Assembly (NCBI GenBank): GCA_964505215.1
Contig: CAZDGU010000001.1
Span: 248,001-312,000, forward strand
Length of the DNA: 64,000 nucleotides
Reading direction: 5' to 3'
DNA from: Gracilimonas sp964505215
Lineage (GTDB): Bacteria; Bacteroidota; Rhodothermia; Balneolales; Balneolaceae
Part shown: positions 60,011-64,000 of the stretch, in pieces
Position numbering within the stretch: position 1 is the first letter of the stretch
Layout: the number at the start of each line of letters is the position of its first letter
Translations under genes and position numbers: made by a program
Notes under the pieces: model-generated
Told to the model about the DNA's origin: nothing
Database searches by the model: none
The model's input: the letters and a program-made list of their open reading frames with translations, nothing else

Positions 60011-61351
60011 ATGGAAGAATTTAAAATTGAATTCCGCGAGCTTATTGAAGCTAAGAAATGGAGGGTACTAAAAAAGTCTTTAAGTGATTTAGATACGGTT
60101 GAATTAGCCCGGCTGATGGAGGACTTATCTGAAGAGGAAGAGATTATTTTTCTGCGACTTTTGAACCGGCAGCAATCAAAAGAGGTATTCCAATTTCTGC
60201 CTTACTCAAAGCAGGAGCGCGTAATTGAGAGCTTAGCTCAGAACATCCATAAGCTGTCGTTGTTGCTGAATGATATTGAGCCTGATGACAGAACCGCTTT
60301 TTTTGAGGCACTCCCCGGAGAGGTAACACAGCGCTTAATTCAGCAGCTGACACCAAAAGAGCGAGAGGTGACTACCAAGCTTCTGGGATATCCGGAAGAT
60401 AGTATCGGGCGGCTGATGACTCCGGAATACATTTCCGTTAAACCAACCGATACCATTGAAAGTGCCATTGAATTTATAAGAAAACATGGCAGAGATTCTG
60501 AAACCCTGAATGTAGTGTACATTGTTGATGAAGATCAGAAGCTTATTGACGATATACGTATTCGGGAAATTATTTTAGCATCGCCCGAGCAAAAGATTCA
60601 GGACCTTATGGACAGCCGGTTTGTAGCTCTGAATGCTATGGATGATCAGGAAATGGCTATTAAAGTATTTAGAGACTACGACCGCGTAGCCCTGCCCGTG
60701 ATAAATGAAATGGGCATTCTGATTGGTATTGTTACCATTGATGATATTATGGATGTGGTTCAGGAAGAATCAACAGAGGACTTTCATAAGTTCGGTTCAT
60801 TCCAAGATGCTATAAGCAGCCCTTTAAAGGCACGGATTTTAGATTTGTATAAAAACCGAATTATCTGGCTGATTGTTTTAGTATTCATGAATGTTTTTTC
60901 GGGAGCGGCTATCGCTAATTTTGAGGATGTGATACAATCTGTGGTGGCTCTTATTTTCTTTTTGCCCCTTTTAATTGACAGTGGCGGAAACGCCGGTTCA
61001 CAATCGGCCACCCTTATGATTCGCTCGTTAGCTATCGGTGATATTAAAATATCTGACTGGTATAAACTAATCGGGAAAGAGCTGTTGGTTTCTTTATTAC
61101 TCGGAATCACCATGGCTGTTGGCGTTGCAACGGTGGCAAGCTTCAGAGCGCCGGAAGTGGTGTTGGTGGTATCATCAACCATGATACTTACCGTAATAAC
61201 CAGCAGCTTAATCGGGTTGTTGTTACCCTTTATTTTTACCCGGCTTAACTTGGATCCGGCTACCGCCAGTGCTCCACTGATTACCTCACTCGCAGATATT
61301 ACCGGTGTGGTTATTTACTTCTCCATTGCTTCCTGGTATTTTGGTTTTTAA
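60011..61351 (+). CDS. mgtE: Magnesium transporter MgtE
   Basis: Seen: 446 residues. The N domain of superhelical repeats (1-130, KSLSDLDTVELARLMEDLSE, FFEALPGEVTQRLIQQLTPK), a CBS pair (about 135-255, IGRLMTPEYISVKPTDTIES, VALPVINEMGILIGIVTIDD), and five spans with the signature LIDSGGNAGSQSATLMIRSL near residue 325. Known: MgtE is a Mg2+ channel gated by cytosolic Mg2+ through its N and CBS domains. The leader 59852-60010 has a small hairpin (59923-59942, arms AACCCGT/ACGGGTT) and an unclear AGGTGATTTTTACCT fold; no M-box was recognised. Confidence 0.96.
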   Translation: MEEFKIEFRELIEAKKWRVLKKSLSDLDTVELARLMEDLSEEEEIIFLRLLNRQQSKEVFQFLPYSKQERVIESLAQNIHKLSLLLNDIEPDDRTAFFEALPGEVTQRLIQQLTPKEREVTTKLLGYPEDSIGRLMTPEYISVKPTDTIESAIEFIRKHGRDSETLNVVYIVDEDQKLIDDIRIREIILASPEQKIQDLMDSRFVALNAMDDQEMAIKVFRDYDRVALPVINEMGILIGIVTIDDIMDVVQEESTEDFHKFGSFQDAISSPLKARILDLYKNRIIWLIVLVFMNVFSGAAIANFEDVIQSVVALIFFLPLLIDSGGNAGSQSATLMIRSLAIGDIKISDWYKLIGKELLVSLLLGITMAVGVATVASFRAPEVVLVVSSTMILTVITSSLIGLLLPFIFTRLNLDPATASAPLITSLADITGVVIYFSIASWYFGF

Positions 61352-61453
61352 TGATGCCAAAGCTATCGAAAGTACTGAGAAGTTGCCTGGAAATTTTCAT
61401 TCTATAACTGCTAAGTGTTTATAAAATAATTAAGTAGAAATGGCCACATTCAA

Positions 61454-61519
61454 TTTCACGCAGATTCTCGCAGATGAATCGCTGATTTTCGAAGTACCTC
61501 AGCTAAACACTGCGTGAAA
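61454..61519. repeat. Nested inverted repeat, CGCAGATT family, copy 2
   Basis: Outer arms TTTCACGCAG (61454-61463) and CTGCGTGAAA (61510-61519) pair perfectly. An inner stem GCTGA/TCAGC encloses the core. The left arm begins CGCAGATT as in the copy at 20965. The element lies 103 bases after the mgtE stop. Confidence 0.85.
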
Positions 61520-61645
61520 CCAAAAACCGAACTAAATTTTGGGATAAATTCTCAAAAGTACTCTGTTGATTTGCAGCCGGAAAGTGAGAATATTATAGCA
61601 GATTGCAAATAGGATCTACGTGTTAACGCTTTATTTTTGTACCGA

Positions 61646-62320
61646 ATGAATTTAAAAAAACTCCTTTTTTATGTACTGCTCTCTGCTTTCCTGCTTCCGG
61701 TGCAGGCAACCGCTCAAAATGCCGGAGAGTTTACCATAGCACGGGCCAAATACCGAGGCGGCGGTGACTGGTATAACGATCCTTCTGCCCTTCAAAACTT
61801 AATTACCTTTACAAAAGCCAATATTCCCATTCCCATTGCCGACTCTTATACCGATGTGGCTCTTGGAAGTGCTGACTTACACAACTATCCATTCGTTTTT
61901 TTAACAGGCCACGGCAACATAACTCTAAACTCAGCTGAGGTTAGAAATGTGCGAGAGTATTTAGAAAATGGCGGCTTCCTATATATTGATGATGATTATG
62001 GGCTGGATGAATATATTCGCCCCGTCATGAATAAAGTATTTCCTGATGAGGATTTTGTGGAACTTCCATTCTCACATCCTATTTATGATCAGGTTTATTC
62101 GTTTCCAAACGGGCTGCCGAAAATTCATGAGCACGATGGGAAACCTCCTCAGGGATTTGGAATTTTCCATAAAGGAAAGCTGGTCGTTTTTTACAGCTAC
62201 GAATCCAATCCCGGTGATGGCTGGGCAGATGCAGAAATCCATAACGTGCCGGAATCTTTGCGCCAAAAAGCTTTACAAATGGGAGCCAATATTTTGGTGT
62301 ATGCCTTAACCCGAAATTAG
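61646..62320 (+). CDS. Secreted DUF4159-family protein
   Basis: Seen: 224 residues from the ATG at 61646, with a signal peptide (KLLFYVLLSAFLLPVQATAQ). Then FTIARAKYRGGGDWYNDPSA, LHNYPFVFLTGHGNITLNSA, NGGFLYIDDDYGLDEYIRPV, NKVFPDEDFVELPFSHPIYD and GAN-type end ILVYALTRN. Known: DUF4159 (PF13709) resembles a glutamine-amidotransferase-like or ThuA-like Rossmann fold; found in Bacteroidota and planctomycetes. The IDDDYGLDEY stretch is the most conserved part. Inferred: periplasmic, function unknown. A TTG three codons upstream is a less likely start. Confidence 0.85.
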   Translation: MNLKKLLFYVLLSAFLLPVQATAQNAGEFTIARAKYRGGGDWYNDPSALQNLITFTKANIPIPIADSYTDVALGSADLHNYPFVFLTGHGNITLNSAEVRNVREYLENGGFLYIDDDYGLDEYIRPVMNKVFPDEDFVELPFSHPIYDQVYSFPNGLPKIHEHDGKPPQGFGIFHKGKLVVFYSYESNPGDGWADAEIHNVPESLRQKALQMGANILVYALTRN

Positions 62321-62330
62321 CTTAAATCAG

Positions 62331-64000
62331 CTACTTCTCTCCTTTCATTCGGTAGTAAAATACATTCTCATTTACCCCTTCATCCATTTCAATGTCCGGA
62401 TCGGGATAAAGATCATCCGGGTCGGTTATTTCGCGGCGGGTCAGCTTAGATTTAATATCCTTTTGGCGCTCCATCAGTTCCAGACGCTCGTCGCCCTCTG
62501 TAGTCCCAATTCGGTCGGCCAGTTCGTTTAGCTTATGGCGATAAAAATTGATTTGAATGGCACGAATAGAACTTTTTGCCGTTTTATATGGGTTTTTATC
62601 CTTCTCATATTTCAAACCCACTTTTTCCTCGTGGCGCTCGCTGGCTGAATGTTGCTCCAGCAGCACATCTCCCACCAGGCGCGGGAACGGCGCAGGGCGT
62701 CCTCCGTATGCACTTACCGAAATTTCTTCCTCATTCTTATAGCGCTTAATAATATCATTATAAAATGTGCGGAGCTCCTCATCTTCAAACAGCTTATCGT
62801 TCGTAAACGAGCAAATATATTCGACCATTGGCCTTCCGAAAGAAATCATCAGGCGAATAAGTTCTTTTTCAAAATGTGGCTTTTTTCTTCCAACCACTGC
62901 CGCTGTTCGGCTTCCCGGATGCGGCGGCTGTTCTTCTTCACTCATTGACCGGCCGGGCTGAGGCGCTGCTGCTTCATCAAAATTTCGGCGAGCTTCTTCT
63001 CGTTGATCTGCTCTTTGGTCGGCCCATTGCTTATCGCTTTTCACGCGCTCAAACTGTTCAAATAAATCCGATTCCTTAATTTTTTGAAACTTCTGCATTT
63101 TTTGATGCAAATACTGCACGTACACCTGCTGCTGAATAGAATCTTTGATATGCGCAATGGAAGTTAAGATCTCCGTTATCACTTTTGGGGTTTCAGTGGG
63201 TTTTTCGAGTCTTCCCTCCTCGCCGGCTTTTAGCAGTAGAAAATCCACAAAATCGACGGCTTCCTCTTTCTTCAGTTCTTCAAACGACTCTTTACCAAAC
63301 TGCTTCACAAAAGAATCGGGATCCTGATTTTCGGGCAGCTCCAGCAGCTGTACTTCCATGCCTTCTTCAAGCGCTACATTTATACCACGCTTCATAGCCG
63401 TTTGCCCGGCATCATCGGAGTCATAAATCATAATGATGCGATCTCCATAACGGTGCAAAATTTTCATCTGCCCGTTAGTGAGCGAGGTTCCGCTGCTGGC
63501 CACCACATTTTTGATACCATTTTCGCTTAGCGTAATAACGTCCGTGTAGCCTTCAACCAGAATAACTTCCTTATTTTTGCGAATATCATTTCGCGCAAAG
63601 TTCACCCCATAAACTACTTCGCTTTTGTTATACACTTTGGTTTGGGCTGAATTTATGTATTTGGCCGTTTTCTCATTCCCGAGTACGCGTCCGGCAAAAG
63701 CAATCACTTTGCCGGTGGGATTGAAAATCGGAAACATGAGCCGTCCTCTGAATGTATCATAATAGCCTTGGCCGCGATTACTTTCTTTGATAAGGTTGCC
63801 TTCCAGCAAATACTGTTCATCAATCCCTGCATTTTGGGCCGCTTTCCACAATTCTTCGCCGCCCGCCGGTGCATATCCGAGTCCAAATCGCTTAAAAACC
63901 TCCCGATTATATCCACGTTTTTCTAAATACTTAAGCGCTTTCTCGGCCTCCGGATTCTCAATCAGATTCCGATAATAAAAAACGCCGGCAAATTTAAGCG
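62331..64000 (-). CDS. dnaG: DNA primase DnaG, 5' end beyond window edge
   Basis: Seen: the frame runs without stop from the window edge to 62331, about 555 codons. The visible part begins in the helical core (ENPEAEKALKYLEKRGYNRE, FKRFGLGYAPAGGEELWKAA), then DTFRGRLMFPIFNPTGKVIA, the TOPRIM segment (EVILVEGYTDVITLSENGI, IMIYDSDDAGQTAMKRGINV) with EGYxD and DxD metal residues, and a C-terminal DnaB-interaction domain after a polar, low-complexity linker. Known: DnaG makes RNA primers for replication. The N-terminal zinc-binding domain (CHC2) lies off the window, so the gene is a window truncation, not a pseudogene. Confidence 0.95.
   Translation of the reverse strand, partial: LKFAGVFYYRNLIENPEAEKALKYLEKRGYNREVFKRFGLGYAPAGGEELWKAAQNAGIDEQYLLEGNLIKESNRGQGYYDTFRGRLMFPIFNPTGKVIAFAGRVLGNEKTAKYINSAQTKVYNKSEVVYGVNFARNDIRKNKEVILVEGYTDVITLSENGIKNVVASSGTSLTNGQMKILHRYGDRIIMIYDSDDAGQTAMKRGINVALEEGMEVQLLELPENQDPDSFVKQFGKESFEELKKEEAVDFVDFLLLKAGEEGRLEKPTETPKVITEILTSIAHIKDSIQQQVYVQYLHQKMQKFQKIKESDLFEQFERVKSDKQWADQRADQREEARRNFDEAAAPQPGRSMSEEEQPPHPGSRTAAVVGRKKPHFEKELIRLMISFGRPMVEYICSFTNDKLFEDEELRTFYNDIIKRYKNEEEISVSAYGGRPAPFPRLVGDVLLEQHSASERHEEKVGLKYEKDKNPYKTAKSSIRAIQINFYRHKLNELADRIGTTEGDERLELMERQKDIKSKLTRREITDPDDLYPDPDIEMDEGVNENVFYYRMKGEK

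Noticed and set aside
62331..64000. Truncated dnaG pseudogene
   Set aside because: The frame stays open to the window edge; the missing N-terminus is due to the window boundary.

Overview
The window looks like chromosomal DNA of a Gram-negative, flagellated, aerobic heterotroph of the Bacteroidota/Rhodothermota/Balneolota kind, most likely Balneolota. This is an inference from gene content and from protein style recognised by eye: an Hc1-type histone-like protein, many secreted lipoproteins, DUF4412 and DUF4159 proteins, a YPNP-type motif, moderate GC, and a flagellar cluster with P- and L-ring genes. Most of the window is ordinary core metabolism. No prophage, transposase gene, CRISPR array, tRNA or rRNA was seen.

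Layout. 0.4-2.7 kb: Hc1-like protein, a class A beta-lactamase-like lipoprotein, BI-1 membrane protein. 3-8.7 kb: tex, a K+/H+ antiporter overlapping a UspA gene, a methyltransferase. 8.7-16 kb: a class III aminotransferase, anmK, an acidic small protein, a threonine synthase fused to a LeuA-type allosteric domain, dapD and lysC, so an aspartate-family amino acid neighbourhood. 16.6-20.7 kb: mgsA overlapping a DUF255 thioredoxin-domain gene, a DUF4412 protein, an HNH protein. 21.1-29.7 kb (minus strand): flgF-flgG-flgA-flgH-flgI-flgJ-flgN-flgK-flgL, followed by a glycosyltransferase/TPR gene. 30.7-33.7 kb: MFS exporter, dut coupled to a DUF3108 gene, an ArsC-like protein. 33.8-36.5 kb: a run of unrecognised lipoproteins and small membrane proteins. 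36.7-45 kb: sucD, a peptidoglycan amidase, glgA-glgC, a NatAB-type ABC exporter, rtcB. 45-52 kb: ferredoxin-NADP reductase-like flavoprotein, outer-membrane protein, a membrane protein of short helical repeats beside a response regulator, a D-amino acid oxidase-like enzyme, MerC-like protein and small proteins. 52-58.3 kb: the pdhA-pdhB-pdhC operon and alaS. 58.6-64 kb: small membrane proteins, mgtE, DUF4159, and dnaG running off the right edge.

The least ordinary content is of two kinds. First, threonine synthase carries a C-terminal domain that resembles the leucine-sensing regulatory domain of 2-isopropylmalate synthase, which suggests feedback control of threonine synthesis by a branched-chain product. 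Second, the larger intergenic gaps (1.6-2.0, 14.4-14.6, 16.0-16.5, 21.0, 30.0-30.7, 43.5-43.84 and 61.5 kb) are filled with mosaic, non-coding, hairpin-forming repeats. Several have copies in this window at the same length in either orientation, and two families show paired base changes that keep the stems intact, as expected of elements whose folded RNA or DNA matters.

Starts were moved downstream of the longest open frame where a signal peptide, lipobox, family N-terminus or ATGA overlap supports it (693, 9873, 29663, 32521, 33315, 33817, 35541, 36677, 37707, 46939, 51846, 61646). All homology calls are by eye, without database searches.
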